Assembly: GCA_001305115.1 (NCBI GenBank)
Contig: BCAA01000013.1
Span: 18,783-82,782, forward strand
Source: Clostridia bacterium UC5.1-1E11
GTDB taxonomy: Bacteria > Bacillota > Clostridia > Oscillospirales > Acutalibacteraceae
Length of the DNA: 64,000 bases
Reading direction: 5' to 3'
In this document: one piece after another, positions 37,260 to 47,071 of the stretch
How the letters are laid out: each line of letters begins with the position of its first letter
How positions within the stretch are numbered: position 1 is the first letter of the stretch
Notes under the pieces: model-generated
Databases searched by the model: none
Told to the model about the DNA's origin: nothing
The model's input: only the letters and a program-made list of their open reading frames with translations
Position numbers and translations under genes: made by a program

Positions 37260-38041
37260 TGATGAACATGCTGCAAGACGATCGTTTGACCATCGGAGGA
37301 CATTCCTTTACCTCCCGTTTTATTCTGGGGTCCGGCAAATATTCGCTGGAGCTCATCCAGGCTGCCATCGAGAAGGCTGGGGCACAAATGGTAACCCTGG
37401 CGCTCCGCCGTGCAAATGAGGGTGGACTCGCCAATATCCTGGATTATATTCCCAAGTCCGTCACGTTGCTTCCCAATACCTCCGGCGCACGCAATGCAGA
37501 CGAAGCCATTCGAATTGCCCGGCTGGCCCGCGAGCTGGGTTGCGGGGATTTTATCAAGATCGAGGTCATTCATGACTCAAAATACCTTTTGCCGGACAAC
37601 TACGAAACCATCAAGGCAACCGAGGTGCTGGCAAAAGAGGGATTTGTAGTCATGCCGTATATGTACCCCGATCTGAATGCTGCTAGGGATTTCGTCCAAG
37701 CAGGGGCGGCCTGTATCATGCCGCTCGGCGCGCCGATCGGTACCAACAAAGGACTTTGTACCAAGGATTTTATCCAAATTCTAATCGATGAAATCGATCT
37801 ACCAATCATTGTGGATGCAGGGATCGGGCGCCCCTCCCAGGCATGCGAAGCCATGGAAATGGGCGCCGCCGCAGTAATGGCCAACACGGCAATCGCCACC
37901 GCCGGGGATATTCCCACTATGGCGGCGGCCTTCCGTCAGGCGATTGAGGCGGGACGCAAGGCGTATCTTTCTGGGCTTGGGCGCACGTTGGAGAAGGGTG
38001 CAAGCGCTTCTTCTCCCTTGACCGGCTTTCTAAGAGAATGA
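37256..38041 (+). CDS. thiG: Thiazole synthase ThiG
   Basis: About 260 residues of a TIM barrel: [42 protein letters not shown], the Schiff-base Lys in DFIKIEVI, and [19 protein letters not shown] as phosphate site. It joins deoxyxylulose phosphate, dehydroglycine and ThiS thiocarboxylate into the thiazole ring. Start at one of three adjacent ATG codons (37256-37264), overlapping the ThiF stop. Confidence 0.95.
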   Translation: MMMNMLQDDRLTIGGHSFTSRFILGSGKYSLELIQAAIEKAGAQMVTLALRRANEGGLANILDYIPKSVTLLPNTSGARNADEAIRIARLARELGCGDFIKIEVIHDSKYLLPDNYETIKATEVLAKEGFVVMPYMYPDLNAARDFVQAGAACIMPLGAPIGTNKGLCTKDFIQILIDEIDLPIIVDAGIGRPSQACEAMEMGAAAVMANTAIATAGDIPTMAAAFRQAIEAGRKAYLSGLGRTLEKGASASSPLTGFLRE

Positions 38042-38056
38042 GGGAGGAATACAGCC

Positions 38057-39274
38057 ATGCAACAGAATGAACCGATCAATGAGAGTATTTTAAGCGATGC
38101 TGTAAGACAGGATCTGAAAAAGGAGCGCATCGATCACATGACCTACCTGCCGGGGATGGAAGTCTTAGATTCGGACATCGGCCAGCAAGTGCTCACGCGC
38201 ACCAGCTCCTACAACTACCATTGTTATACAGAAGCGGATGTACGCCGCGCCTTGTCCCATGAAAATCGCACATTGGACGATTTTGGCGCGCTGCTCTCCC
38301 CTGCTGCTCTTCCACTTTTAGAGGAAATTGCACAGGCGGCTCGGCGGGAAACTCGAAAGCACTTTGGCAACTCGGTCTGTATGTTTACCCCCTTGTACAT
38401 TGCCAATTACTGTGAAAACTATTGCATTTACTGTGGATTCAATTGTCACAACAAGATTCATCGCGCACAACTCAACGCCGAACAGATTGAGAAAGAAATG
38501 GAGGCGATTGCCTCCACAGGTTTACAGGAAATTCTGATTCTGACCGGTGAAAGCCGCTCCAAATCCACCGTCGCATACATCGGAGAGGCTTGTAAAATTG
38601 CCCGCAAATATTTCAAAGTGATTGGCTTGGAAGTCTATCCGATGAATTCCAATGAGTATGCCTATCTTCATGAATGCGGCGCAGACTATGTGACCGTTTT
38701 CCAGGAAACCTATAACAGCCACAAATATGAGACACTCCATCTTCAAGGGCATAAGCGCATTTTTCCCTATCGCTTGAATGCACAGGAACGTGCACTCAAA
38801 GGAGGTATGCGCGGGGTGGGATTTGGCGCATTACTGGGGTTGGACGACTTCCGGAAGGATGCCTTTGCCACAGGCTGCCATGCCTGGCTGCTACAACGTA
38901 AATATCCGCATGCAGAGATCGCTTTCTCCTGTCCGAGACTCCGCCCCATTATCAACAACGACAAGATCAACCCCATGGATGTGCATGAGCCGCAACTTTT
39001 ACAAGTCGTCATGGCCTATCGTCTGTTGATGCCATTCGCCAGTATCACGGTTTCCACACGGGAGTGCGCCCGGGTCCGGGATAATCTTGTCTCCATCGCT
39101 GCGACAAAAATATCTGCAGGGGTCAGCACGGGCATCGGCGGTCATTCCGATGAGATTTCCGAAAAAGGCGACGATCAGTTTGAGATTTCCGATGAACGCA
39201 GCGTCGGGCAGGTCTTTCATGACCTACAGGCGCATGGACTCCAGCCGGTGATGAATGATTATGTGTATGTGTGA
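38057..39274 (+). CDS. thiH: 2-iminoacetate synthase ThiH (radical SAM)
   Basis: 405 residues. Radical-SAM cluster motif in NYCENYCIYCGFNC (CxxxCxxC), followed by EILILTGES and the ThiH C-terminal region. Cleaves tyrosine to dehydroglycine for ThiG, the anaerobic route that replaces ThiO. GGAGG before ATG 38057. Overlaps thiE. Confidence 0.95.
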   Translation: MQQNEPINESILSDAVRQDLKKERIDHMTYLPGMEVLDSDIGQQVLTRTSSYNYHCYTEADVRRALSHENRTLDDFGALLSPAALPLLEEIAQAARRETRKHFGNSVCMFTPLYIANYCENYCIYCGFNCHNKIHRAQLNAEQIEKEMEAIASTGLQEILILTGESRSKSTVAYIGEACKIARKYFKVIGLEVYPMNSNEYAYLHECGADYVTVFQETYNSHKYETLHLQGHKRIFPYRLNAQERALKGGMRGVGFGALLGLDDFRKDAFATGCHAWLLQRKYPHAEIAFSCPRLRPIINNDKINPMDVHEPQLLQVVMAYRLLMPFASITVSTRECARVRDNLVSIAATKISAGVSTGIGGHSDEISEKGDDQFEISDERSVGQVFHDLQAHGLQPVMNDYVYV

Positions 39275-39857
39275 CCCTTCTATTCATCGTTCCATCGTGG
39301 CGGTAACCAATCGAAGGCTTTGCGCGCGGCCTTTTCTGGAACAGGTGGAACGGATCTGCATATTTCGTCCCGCCTCGCTGGTTTTGCGTGAAAAAGATCT
39401 GGATGAAAACGCCTATGCGTCACTTGCAGCCGAAGTCCTGGCTATCTGTAACTCTTATCAAATACCGTGTATCCTACACAGCTTTCCGGATGTTGCAAAG
39501 GCGCTGGGGGTGAAACAGATTCATCTCCCTTTATGGAGATTAGAAGATATGGCGGCAAGCCGTCCTCAGTCATTGGCATTCTTTTCTGCCATCGGCGCGT
39601 CGGTCCATTCCGTCGATGAAGCGCAGCGGGCACAGGCGCTTGGGGCTACTTACCTCACCGCAGGACATATCTTTACGACCGATTGTAAAAAAGGTCTCCC
39701 TCCAAGGGGGTTGCAGTTTCTTCAAGAGGTATGCCAATCCGTATCCATTCCGGTCTATGCGATTGGCGGGATCACACTTGATCCACAGAAGATCGAAACC
39801 GTCCTTTCCTGTGGTGCAAGCCGGGTTTGTATTATGTCTGGAATGATGCAGTTGTAA
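39255..39857 (+). CDS. thiE: Thiamine phosphate synthase ThiE
   Basis: About 200 residues, TIM barrel with VTNRRLC at the start, LVLREKDLDE, IHLPL, SVHSVDEAQRAQALGATYLTAGHIF and YAIGGI. Couples the thiazole and pyrimidine moieties. Shorter than Bacillus ThiE and closer to TenI/ThiE of Clostridia, so TenI-like activity is an alternative. Start is within thiH (one of three ATG between 39255 and 39267), translationally coupled. Confidence 0.82.
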   Translation: MIMCMCDPSIHRSIVAVTNRRLCARPFLEQVERICIFRPASLVLREKDLDENAYASLAAEVLAICNSYQIPCILHSFPDVAKALGVKQIHLPLWRLEDMAASRPQSLAFFSAIGASVHSVDEAQRAQALGATYLTAGHIFTTDCKKGLPPRGLQFLQEVCQSVSIPVYAIGGITLDPQKIETVLSCGASRVCIMSGMMQL

Positions 39858-39978
39858 TACAAACAAAAGGACCTTGTTCCAAGTATTGTATCAAAGGCAC
39901 AGGCCACTGTCCCATTCCAGCAGCCATCGATTCACACACATTTTTGCCGGTTATAACGGCTGCCTCAAACAGAAGCCT

Positions 39979-40002
39979 GCCCCCGACTTTCGAACAGGGG
40001 GC
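39979..40002. repeat. GC hairpin upstream of the malic enzyme gene
   Basis: gccccc (39979-39984) / gggggc (39997-40002). No T-run, so only a weak candidate for the thi operon terminator. The 300-base gap 39858-40157 holds no other gene I can support. Confidence 0.35.
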
Positions 40003-40066
40003 TCTGACAAAACCGGTCTTTTCTAATAGCTGTTCTCCCATACAGAGATTGTACGTTCCAGATTGG

Positions 40067-40095
40067 TTGCGGATTTCTGCCCGGGTTGGTATAAT
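40067..40095 (+). promoter_or_regulatory. Promoter of the malic enzyme gene
   Basis: TTGCGG (40067-40072), 17 bases, TATAAT (40090-40095) with an extended TGG before the -10 box. Confidence 0.7.
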
Positions 40096-40157
40096 AAAAA
40101 AGGAATAACGCCGCCCGTCCGGCGCGGATGAAAAACAATAAAGGAGTTTTCAAGCAT

Positions 40158-41330
40158 ATGGATTACGCACAGGAAGCCTTAAAACGCCATCTGGAATGGC
40201 ATGGAAAAATGGAAGTGGTCCCCACCTGCCCTCTGGAAAACAAGGACGATCTCTCTACCGCCTATACCCCCGGCGTTGCAGAACCTTGTAAAGAGATCCA
40301 CCAGGATGTTTCAAAAGTCTACGATTATTGCCGCAAGGGAAACTTGGTCGCTGTTGTGACCGATGGCACCGCTGTTCTGGGATTGGGAGACATCGGCCCA
40401 GAGGCGGGGATGCCTGTCATGGAAGGGAAAGCCGTTTTGTTCAAGGCGTTTGGCAATGTCGATGCCTTCCCCATCTGTTTGGCCTCTAAGGATGTGGAGG
40501 AAATTGTGCAAGCAGTCAAGATGATTGCCCCCGGATTTGGAGGCATCAATCTGGAGGACATCTCTGCACCGCGTTGCTTTGCGATTGAGAAGCGTCTGAA
40601 AGAAGAGTTGGACATTCCAGTCTTTCACGATGACCAGCACGGCACAGCAGTGGTTACCATGGCGGCGATGCTGAACGCCCTAAAACTGGTTGGCAAGGAG
40701 CTTTCCCAGATCTCTGTGGTGGTCAATGGCGCAGGTGCTGCCGGTATCGCCTGCACCAAACTTTTGATGTCGATGGGGCTGAAAGACGTTGTCCTTTGCG
40801 ACCGGCAAGGCGCCATCTATCAGGGCCGCGAAGGATTGAATTCCGTCAAAGCCGAGATGGCAGCCATCACCAATCCCTCCTGTAAAAAAGGCAGCTTGGC
40901 GGATATGATGAAAGGAGCGGACGTTTTCATGGGGGTCTCCGCCCCAAATGTGGTCACCAAAGAGATGGTCCGCAGTATGAACCGCGATGCGATTGTCTTT
41001 GCCATGGCCAACCCCACTCCGGAAATCTTCCCACAAGATGCACTGGAAGCAGGCGCAAAGGTGGTTGGAACGGGGCGTTCGGATTTCCCGAATCAAATCA
41101 ACAACGTCTTGGCATTCCCGGGAATCTTCCGCGGTGCGCTTGACGCGCGTGCGAGTGAAATCAACGACGAAATGAAAATCGCGGCTGCTCAAGCGATTGC
41201 CAGCCTTATCAAACCGGAGGAGCTTTCACCCGAATTTATCATCCCTAATCCATTCAATAAAGAGGTCGCTCCCGCTGTTGCGAAAGCGGTTATGGAGGCC
41301 GCGCACCGCACCGGTGTCGCGCGGGTGTGA
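40158..41330 (+). CDS. NAD(P)-dependent malic enzyme
   Basis: 390 residues from ATG 40158 (AAAGGAG upstream). YTPGVAEPC with the catalytic Tyr, VVTDGTAVLGLGD, the metal-binding FHDDQHGTA and NGAGAAGIACTKLL dinucleotide fold. Converts malate to pyruvate and CO2 in the cytoplasm, supplying pyruvate and reducing power in anaerobic metabolism. Short single-domain bacterial form without a phosphotransacetylase tail. The stop overlaps the next gene. Confidence 0.95.
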   Translation: MDYAQEALKRHLEWHGKMEVVPTCPLENKDDLSTAYTPGVAEPCKEIHQDVSKVYDYCRKGNLVAVVTDGTAVLGLGDIGPEAGMPVMEGKAVLFKAFGNVDAFPICLASKDVEEIVQAVKMIAPGFGGINLEDISAPRCFAIEKRLKEELDIPVFHDDQHGTAVVTMAAMLNALKLVGKELSQISVVVNGAGAAGIACTKLLMSMGLKDVVLCDRQGAIYQGREGLNSVKAEMAAITNPSCKKGSLADMMKGADVFMGVSAPNVVTKEMVRSMNRDAIVFAMANPTPEIFPQDALEAGAKVVGTGRSDFPNQINNVLAFPGIFRGALDARASEINDEMKIAAAQAIASLIKPEELSPEFIIPNPFNKEVAPAVAKAVMEAAHRTGVARV

Positions 41331-41998
41331 TGATGGAGCGTATTACAGCAGTCATCTTCGACATGGATGGCCTGATGTTCGACACGGAACAGCTCTATGA
41401 ACGCACATGGGGACAAGCGGTCGCTGAACAGGGAAAGGTCTTTACCCGTGAGATTCACAGCCAGATTATGGGACGCAGTAAGGCCGATTCTGCCCAAGTG
41501 CTCTTGAAGGTCTACGGACCGGATTTTCCGATCCAAAAGGTGATTGACCGCCAGACGCCGCTCTTTTTTGAAGCGCTCGAAACGGAAACCATTCCTGCGA
41601 AAAAGGGGTTATTTTCCTTGTTGGATGCGCTGGAGTTACGTGGTCTCAAAAAGGCGGTTGCCTCCTCGTCTCAGCCCAAAAAGATTGATTTCCTGTTAAA
41701 ACAACACGGATTGGAACATCGGTTTGACTGTGTGGTGAGTGGACACCAGGTACATGCTAGCAAACCAAATCCGGAAATTTTTTTGCTTGCCGCAAGCCAG
41801 CTCGGAGAATCGCCTAAGAATATTCTGGTATTGGAGGATTCCAACGCTGGAATCCGTGCAGCGCACAATGGCGGATTCCGGTCCATCCTGATTCCCGATC
41901 TCTGCACATTGGAACCAGATGTTTTGCAGCTCTGCCTGCGCAAGGTGGACAGCTTGGACGATGTCATTTCGATCATTGATGCGATCAACGACCATTGA
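41330..41998 (+). CDS. HAD-IA phosphatase, beta-phosphoglucomutase-like
   Basis: About 222 residues. VIFDMDGLMFDTE is motif I with both Asp and the typical phosphoglucomutase-like Glu. ASSSQ carries the motif II Ser, SKPNPEIFL the Lys and LVLEDSNAG the final acids. It removes phosphate from a sugar phosphate or isomerises it. Co-transcribed with malic enzyme, the start being at the overlapping TGATGATGG. Closed by a very strong terminator. Confidence 0.88.
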   Translation: MMERITAVIFDMDGLMFDTEQLYERTWGQAVAEQGKVFTREIHSQIMGRSKADSAQVLLKVYGPDFPIQKVIDRQTPLFFEALETETIPAKKGLFSLLDALELRGLKKAVASSSQPKKIDFLLKQHGLEHRFDCVVSGHQVHASKPNPEIFLLAASQLGESPKNILVLEDSNAGIRAAHNGGFRSILIPDLCTLEPDVLQLCLRKVDSLDDVISIIDAINDH

Positions 41999-42023
41999 TG
42001 AACAGAGCGCTCTATAGAAGCGG

Positions 42024-42071
42024 AAAGCCGTGGCGTCTAAAGCGATAAAACGCTTTAGACGCCACGGCTTT
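42024..42071 (+). terminator. Strong intrinsic terminator
   Basis: Perfect 21-bp stem, arms 42024-42044 and 42051-42071, loop of six, T4 tail. Confidence 0.9.
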
Positions 42072-42141
42072 TGTGTTTGATGTCCGCAGTATCCAGTGAA
42101 AAATTGTCAGAAGGATCATAAAAACATTGCCGGGCAAACGA

Positions 42142-42846
42142 TCAAGTCATAGCCGGTTCCGATGCGGTGCCCACCTGTATCCAATTCGGAAGGTATTGTT
42201 CAAACGCATCATAGACTTCGAATGTCCATTGGTAATCGTAGTCTCCTGGATTTTCCTGCCCCCATTTCTCCATCGAAGCTGGAAACCCTTCCGGCAGTAC
42301 ATAGCTGGTCAGGTCACACACCACCCATTCCTCGATTTCGCAGACCTCTTTTTCGCGAAGTTTCTCCATGGGAACCTGCTTTCCCTGAATCTTTATGGCG
42401 CTTCCGGCCGTCAAGTCTTCACGGCGGTAGCATTGTAACAGGAACATCACATGGGAGGTATAATCGATTCCGCTTTCTGTAGTTTCAACCGTTACAAAGG
42501 TGAGATTTCCTCCATAATCCGCGCGTTTCACAGAAAACCATTCCTGTGTTGCGTCCTCCATGTGCCATGCGTCCCATATGATGCGCTTTTGATCCGTATT
42601 GGGGTCGGAAAAAGTTTGATCCGCTGCGATGGTCAACCCGGCGTCTTCCAGGGAGTACCCTTGGATTTCCTGAATCACATCCTCTTCTGCCGGCGTTGAG
42701 ATTTCCTCAGGGGTTTCCGATGGTCCCACAGAAGAAAGAAGATTTCCCTTATCCGGACGATCGTCCGAGGGGTCTGGCGTCGCAGTACAAGCAAGCAACG
42801 CAAAGCATAAGAGAACCGCCGCTCCAAAGAATAAAATCCGCTTCAT
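42142..42846 (-). CDS. Hypothetical lipoprotein
   Basis: 234 residues with lipobox FALLAC (Cys20), a Pro/Asp/Glu-rich linker to about residue 60 and a beta-rich soluble domain of no recognised family. Strong AAAAAGGAG before ATG 42846. It stands between the HAD terminator and the dead C39-like gene, which ends 21 bases upstream and may once have been in the same operon. Confidence 0.75.
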   Translation of the reverse strand: MKRILFFGAAVLLCFALLACTATPDPSDDRPDKGNLLSSVGPSETPEEISTPAEEDVIQEIQGYSLEDAGLTIAADQTFSDPNTDQKRIIWDAWHMEDATQEWFSVKRADYGGNLTFVTVETTESGIDYTSHVMFLLQCYRREDLTAGSAIKIQGKQVPMEKLREKEVCEIEEWVVCDLTSYVLPEGFPASMEKWGQENPGDYDYQWTFEVYDAFEQYLPNWIQVGTASEPAMT

Positions 42847-42867
42847 AGCAAGCTCCTTTTTACACGA

Positions 42868-43450
42868 TTAATAGCTATATTTTAAAATTCGATTCACCCA
42901 ATATCCATTATTCGTATAGTTCTGTAAAATCGCCTTATGATCAGATGCTGGATCTTTCATATAAACCAACTCGCCGCTATACGCATATGCAACTACAAAG
43001 TGCGTTATATCGCTGTTTTTCATCCCAATCATCACCGGTAAGCCTTGACGGATTCGATCCGCGACATAAGCCGCTGTATCGGCTACAGATACGTTTTTAA
43101 ATTCATACCCATTTACTGATAAGCTGTAACACTGACCTGCGACGACAGATGGAAAAGGGCAAGCAGCCGTTGTAATAATCTGATTGACCCGTCCAGGATC
43201 ATAATCTAAATTTTTCAGATAATTGCAGCCATTGTAAAACTTGTCAACATACCACCATATGTTCCTATATCAACATTTTGTTCCTGCATTAAGGCATTGC
43301 TGTAAGATTGTCCTCTTTGCTGCCAACGTTTTATGGATATTTCCCCTCTGCCCTTTGAGCGAAGCAACATCTTCCCCTTTGCAAGTGGTGCGGCATTCGC
43401 ATCAGCATATTCCCTTAGACGGATTCCCTGAAACGACTCTATAGAGAATT
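42868..43450 (-). pseudogene. C39-like papain-fold peptidase, degenerate
   Basis: In two minus-strand frames one reads KRWQQRGQSYSNALMQEQ and DIGTYGGMLTSFTMAAI, then YLKNLDYDPGRVNQIITT, and finally GLPVMIGMKNSDITHFVVAYAYSG with DPAS, ending at 42868. This is the Peptidase_C39_2 pattern (W..GC.lts.am, THFVVA.G, DP). There is no start codon after the upstream TAA, a frameshift lies near 43215, and the catalytic Cys position is Gly (TYGGM instead of YGC). It is inactive. Confidence 0.7.
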
Positions 43451-43692
43451 TTCCAATAAAAAGTTATGAAATTGCAAATACCGTCTGCGTATTGATTACA
43501 AAATAAAACTGTAAAACGATCGTTAATAAAACAATTATACTCTTTTGCATATATTGCCCTTGTATTGTTTACGCATAATTTATAGACCCATTTTTCTCAT
43601 TGGAATTACCCTTTGTGATATAATTTTACTATATTTTTTATTATTAGTAAATATTTATTAAAAATATTTACCAATAATAAAAACACCAAAAA
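43451..43692. other. AT-rich intergenic region with a large palindrome
   Basis: No gene. Near-perfect inverted repeat attattagtaaatattt / aaatatttaccaataat around 43641-43678, one mismatch, in very AT-rich DNA. Possible regulator site or cruciform. Confidence 0.4.
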
Positions 43693-43730
43693 ATGGCATC
43701 TAAAGAAGCCATCGCTTCCTTAGATGCCAT
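43693..43730 (-). terminator. Terminator of the amino-acid ABC operon
   Basis: 11-bp arms atggcatctaa (43693-43703) and ttagatgccat (43720-43730) with an inner short stem, followed on the minus strand by ATTTTTTGG. Confidence 0.75.
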
Positions 43731-43793
43731 ATCTGTATACGCGAAAAATAACCCTCTACAATCGCTATTCTACCGATTAGAATATTTGTACTT

Positions 43794-44558
43794 TTATATA
43801 TCGTGATACCGCGCCAAAAACGCGCGGGTACGTTCATTGGTCGTGCTGTCAAAGAGCTGTTCCGGTTTTCCCTGTTCGACAATTGCACCGTCGTCCATAA
43901 ACACAACATAATCCGCCACATCATGAGCAAACTTCATCTCATGGGTGACGACTACCATCGTCATATGTTCTGCCGCAAGCTCTCGGATGACCTTGAGAAT
44001 TTCTCCGGTCAGTTCCGGGTCCAATGCCGAAGTCGGCTCGTCAAAGAAGAGAATCTCTGGCTCCATCGCCAAGGCACGGGCAATGGAAACACGCTGCTGC
44101 TGTCCTCCGGACAACTGATAGGGATAAGCATCCGCCTTGTCCGCCAGGTTCATCTTTTTTAAAAGCTTCCGAGCGGTTGCCTCCGCTTCTTCACGCTTTT
44201 TTCCAAGCACGCGCACAGGCGCCTCTGTGATATTGCGCATCACAGAAAAATGGGGAAAAAGATTAAAATTCTGGAACACAAGTCCGATGCGCAGTCCTAT
44301 ACGGCTACACGTCGTTTTATCTGCATAAACAGCTTTTCCACCCGGTCCATTCTTCACCAATGTATCACCGCATAGCAAGATCGTCCCAGAATCCACGGTT
44401 TCCAACTGGGTGACACAACGCAAAAAGGTACTCTTTCCCGAACCAGAAGGTCCGATAATTGCCAGAACCTCGCCTTCGTTGACCGAAATCGAAATTCCCT
44501 TTAAAACTTCGTTCCCATCGAAGCTCTTTCGAATCTGCTCTGCCTTCAAGATCTCCAC
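43794..44558 (-). CDS. Polar amino-acid ABC transporter, ATP-binding protein
   Basis: 254 residues: Walker A GPSGSGKST, Q-loop VFQNFNLFPH, signature LSGGQQQRVSIARALA, Walker B ILFFDEPTSALDPE and H-loop VTHEM, the GlnQ/HisP pattern. Powers uptake with the permease and binding protein encoded immediately upstream (12- and 40-base gaps). Confidence 0.95.
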   Translation of the reverse strand: MEILKAEQIRKSFDGNEVLKGISISVNEGEVLAIIGPSGSGKSTFLRCVTQLETVDSGTILLCGDTLVKNGPGGKAVYADKTTCSRIGLRIGLVFQNFNLFPHFSVMRNITEAPVRVLGKKREEAEATARKLLKKMNLADKADAYPYQLSGGQQQRVSIARALAMEPEILFFDEPTSALDPELTGEILKVIRELAAEHMTMVVVTHEMKFAHDVADYVVFMDDGAIVEQGKPEQLFDSTTNERTRAFLARYHDI

Positions 44559-44570
44559 GGCGTTTCCCTC

Positions 44571-45212
44571 CTAACGATAATAGCTGAGACGCTTTTCTGC
44601 TACAGTGAAGCAACGCGTCACAATGCCGTTCATCACCAGATAGAAAATACCTGCGATCAAGAACGGGGTCATGTCGACCGCCGAAGATACCCATTTGGAA
44701 GTAATATGCAACAATTCGACCACACCAATCACTTGGGCCAAGGATGTGTCCTTAACCAATGTGATAAATTCATTCCCCATAGGTGGTATGATTCGTTTGA
44801 CCACCTGAGGCAAAACGATACGGAAGAATGTCTGTCGCTTTGTGAATCCAAGGACCTTAGCCGCCTCATGCTGCCCCTGTGGGATTCCCTCGATTCCTCC
44901 GCGAAAGATCTCTGCAAAATAGGCCGCATAGTTTAGCGCAAAAGCCACCTGAGCCGAGATCACACGGTCAAGCTGGATGCCGAAAATCGGCTTCATTCCA
45001 TAGAAAATAAACAACAATTGCAACATTAACGGCGTGCCGCGCATAATCAGTATGTAAAAACGCACCGGTAGGTTGATGATCGGATTTTTGGACATCCTTC
45101 CGACCGCCACCAAAAGCCCCAATGGCAATGAAAAAAGCAGCGTGGAAAAAAAGATGCGCAGCGACATCAATGTCCCTTCCAACATTTGGGACAACAACAC
45201 CTGGTAATTCAC
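44571..45212 (-). CDS. Polar amino-acid ABC transporter, permease
   Basis: 213 residues, about five membrane helices of the HisM/GlnP family. MRGTPLMLQLLFIFYG near the N-terminus is characteristic, and the EAA loop reads GQHEAAKVLGFTKRQTFFRIVLPQ. Middle gene of the operon. Confidence 0.93.
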   Translation of the reverse strand: MNYQVLLSQMLEGTLMSLRIFFSTLLFSLPLGLLVAVGRMSKNPIINLPVRFYILIMRGTPLMLQLLFIFYGMKPIFGIQLDRVISAQVAFALNYAAYFAEIFRGGIEGIPQGQHEAAKVLGFTKRQTFFRIVLPQVVKRIIPPMGNEFITLVKDTSLAQVIGVVELLHITSKWVSSAVDMTPFLIAGIFYLVMNGIVTRCFTVAEKRLSYYR

Positions 45213-45252
45213 GCTGCAACCACCTCCTTTTCAGCCCTTTTCTGGATACTTA

Positions 45253-46161
45253 TTATTCTGCTGGAATGGTCGTGACATCTTCTCCGAACCATTTTTCCGA
45301 AATTTCTGTCATCGTTCCATCTGCGGACATTTCCTTCATTGCATCCTCAACTTTTTCTTTCAATGCATCGTCGCCCTTGCGGAATCCAATGACATAATCT
45401 TCCTGCGCTAAAGAAGCGTCCTCCCCATTTTCATCCTGAAGAATGGTATATGCCCCTGGGTTGTTCTGCAAATAGTAGCGCGCAACCACTTCATCGATGG
45501 CAATTGCATCAATGGTCCCGTTCTGAATTTCCAAAACAGCCTTGGAATAGTCATCAATCTGAATTACTTCCTTCAGCGTATCTTTGAAGTCCGGATTCTC
45601 ATTTAAGGCAACTTCTGCCGAAGAATCTGCCTGTACGCCGACAATTTTTCCAGCCAAATCATTCAAGCCCTTATAGGTTGAATCGGATTTTACCAAGATA
45701 ATTTGGTCGTTCTTCATGTAGGGAATGCTCAAATTAAACTCAGCGGCGCGCTCCGGCGTCTCGCTAAAGCCGTTCCAGAGGCAATCCACATTTCCGTTGC
45801 TCAGCTCTGCGGACTTGTTGTCCCAATCGATCGGCTGTGTGATGAGCTCAATTCCCAAACGGCTGCACACTTCGCTAGCCACATCGATATCAAATCCAGT
45901 CAATTCTCCTGTCTGTGTATCAACAAACCCCATCGGAGGAAACGCATCATCCAAACCGAGTACCAGTTTGCCGGCGCTCTCTACTTTTGCCCAAGACTCA
46001 TCCGTTGTCTGCCCCTCTCCCATCTCCGCGGCGGATGCAGTCGATGTTCCATCGTCCGTGCCCGTCAATCCAGCAGCGTCGTCGCCTCCACCGTTATTCC
46101 CACATCCAGCACAACCGATCACCATAAGCGCCGCCAACATAATTGCCCATATCTTTTTCAT
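45253..46161 (-). CDS. Polar amino-acid ABC transporter, substrate-binding lipoprotein
   Basis: 302 residues. Lipobox MVIGCAGC, Gly/Asp/Ser-rich linker, then a bacterial extracellular solute-binding family 3 domain: GKLVLGLDDAFPPMGFVD, GFDIDVASEVCSRLG, NGNVDCLWNGFSETPER and VGVQADSSAE. Captures a polar amino acid outside the membrane, the specific ligand not being readable. First gene of the operon. RBS GGAGAG before ATG 46161. Confidence 0.93.
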   Translation of the reverse strand: MKKIWAIMLAALMVIGCAGCGNNGGGDDAAGLTGTDDGTSTASAAEMGEGQTTDESWAKVESAGKLVLGLDDAFPPMGFVDTQTGELTGFDIDVASEVCSRLGIELITQPIDWDNKSAELSNGNVDCLWNGFSETPERAAEFNLSIPYMKNDQIILVKSDSTYKGLNDLAGKIVGVQADSSAEVALNENPDFKDTLKEVIQIDDYSKAVLEIQNGTIDAIAIDEVVARYYLQNNPGAYTILQDENGEDASLAQEDYVIGFRKGDDALKEKVEDAMKEMSADGTMTEISEKWFGEDVTTIPAE

Positions 46162-46202
46162 CGTACTCTCTCCTTCTTAAAACACTCAAAAGTCATATAA
46201 AT

Positions 46203-46245
46203 CCCCTCCGCTGCCGCGCCGGAAAACACCGGGTGTGTGGAGGGG
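46203..46245. promoter_or_regulatory. GC-rich leader hairpin of the ABC operon
   Basis: cccctcc (46203-46209) / ggagggg (46239-46245) with inner ccgg/ccgg, in the 5' leader just upstream of the binding-protein gene. AT-rich -10-like sequence follows at about 46255-46270. Could modulate translation or transcription. Confidence 0.4.
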
Positions 46246-46333
46246 TGATACAATAATATTATAATACTAGATTAGCGAGATAAAGTAAAGAGGTAAAATC
46301 CTCTCTTGCGCCTTCTTTCTCCAAATTTTGTGT

Positions 46334-47071
46334 TTATCTTTTCTTTTTCAGAAACTCCTCATAACGATCACAGAGTTCCTGCGTCTCGCCAAATGCGATC
46401 TGTTTGCCATGGTCAAGCCAAAGAACTTTATTACACATGGAACGCACTTGTTCCAATAGATGAGAAACCAAAATGGTGGTCGCTCCTCCATGGATAATTT
46501 CCATCATTTTTTCTTCGCTTTTTTTGCGAAATGCACCGTCGCCCACAGAAAGGACTTCATCCAAAATTAAGATGTCCGGTTTTACAAGACAGGCGATGGA
46601 AAAAGCCAAACGGGACTTCATACCGGACGAAAGCTGTTTAAAGGGACGATCCTGGAATTCCTGTAGGCCAGAAAAATCAATAATTTCTTCATACTTTTCA
46701 TTCATAAATTTGCGAGTATATCCCAACAAGGCTCCTCGTAAATACGTATTCTCACGGACGGTCAAGTCTCCGTCAAAGCCGCTTGCCAACTCCAGCAGCG
46801 CGGCAATGGTGCCGTTGACCTTGACCCATCCTTTGGTCGGAACCATAATCCCTGTGACCGCCTTGAGTAAGGTCGATTTTCCCGCTCCATTGCTCCCAAT
46901 AATCCCCAGCATATCGCCGCGTTCCAAAGAAAATGATACTCCATCCACCGCCCAAAATTCCCGTACCTGATAGTTTCTTTTGATTCGTCGGAGTACATAT
47001 TCCTTGACCCCAATATCCTTAAAGTCCCCTAAGATGTATCGGATGGAGACATCATGTGCTTCAATTATCAT
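46334..47071 (-). CDS. Polysaccharide/teichoic acid export ABC transporter, ATP-binding protein
   Basis: 245 residues of the Wzt/TagH class: VSFSLERGDMLGIIGSNGAGKSTLLKAVTGI (Walker A), LSSGMKSRLAFSIA (signature, diverged as in exporters), PDILILDEVLSVGD (Walker B) and VSHLLEQV. No C-terminal carbohydrate-binding domain. Overlaps the permease gene by 11 bases. Confidence 0.92.
   Translation of the reverse strand: MIIEAHDVSIRYILGDFKDIGVKEYVLRRIKRNYQVREFWAVDGVSFSLERGDMLGIIGSNGAGKSTLLKAVTGIMVPTKGWVKVNGTIAALLELASGFDGDLTVRENTYLRGALLGYTRKFMNEKYEEIIDFSGLQEFQDRPFKQLSSGMKSRLAFSIACLVKPDILILDEVLSVGDGAFRKKSEEKMMEIIHGGATTILVSHLLEQVRSMCNKVLWLDHGKQIAFGETQELCDRYEEFLKKKR

Noticed and set aside
39832..40041. 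69-codon minus-strand frame between thiE and malic enzyme
   Set aside because: No ribosome binding site, overlaps the thiE end and a GC hairpin, and no known family.
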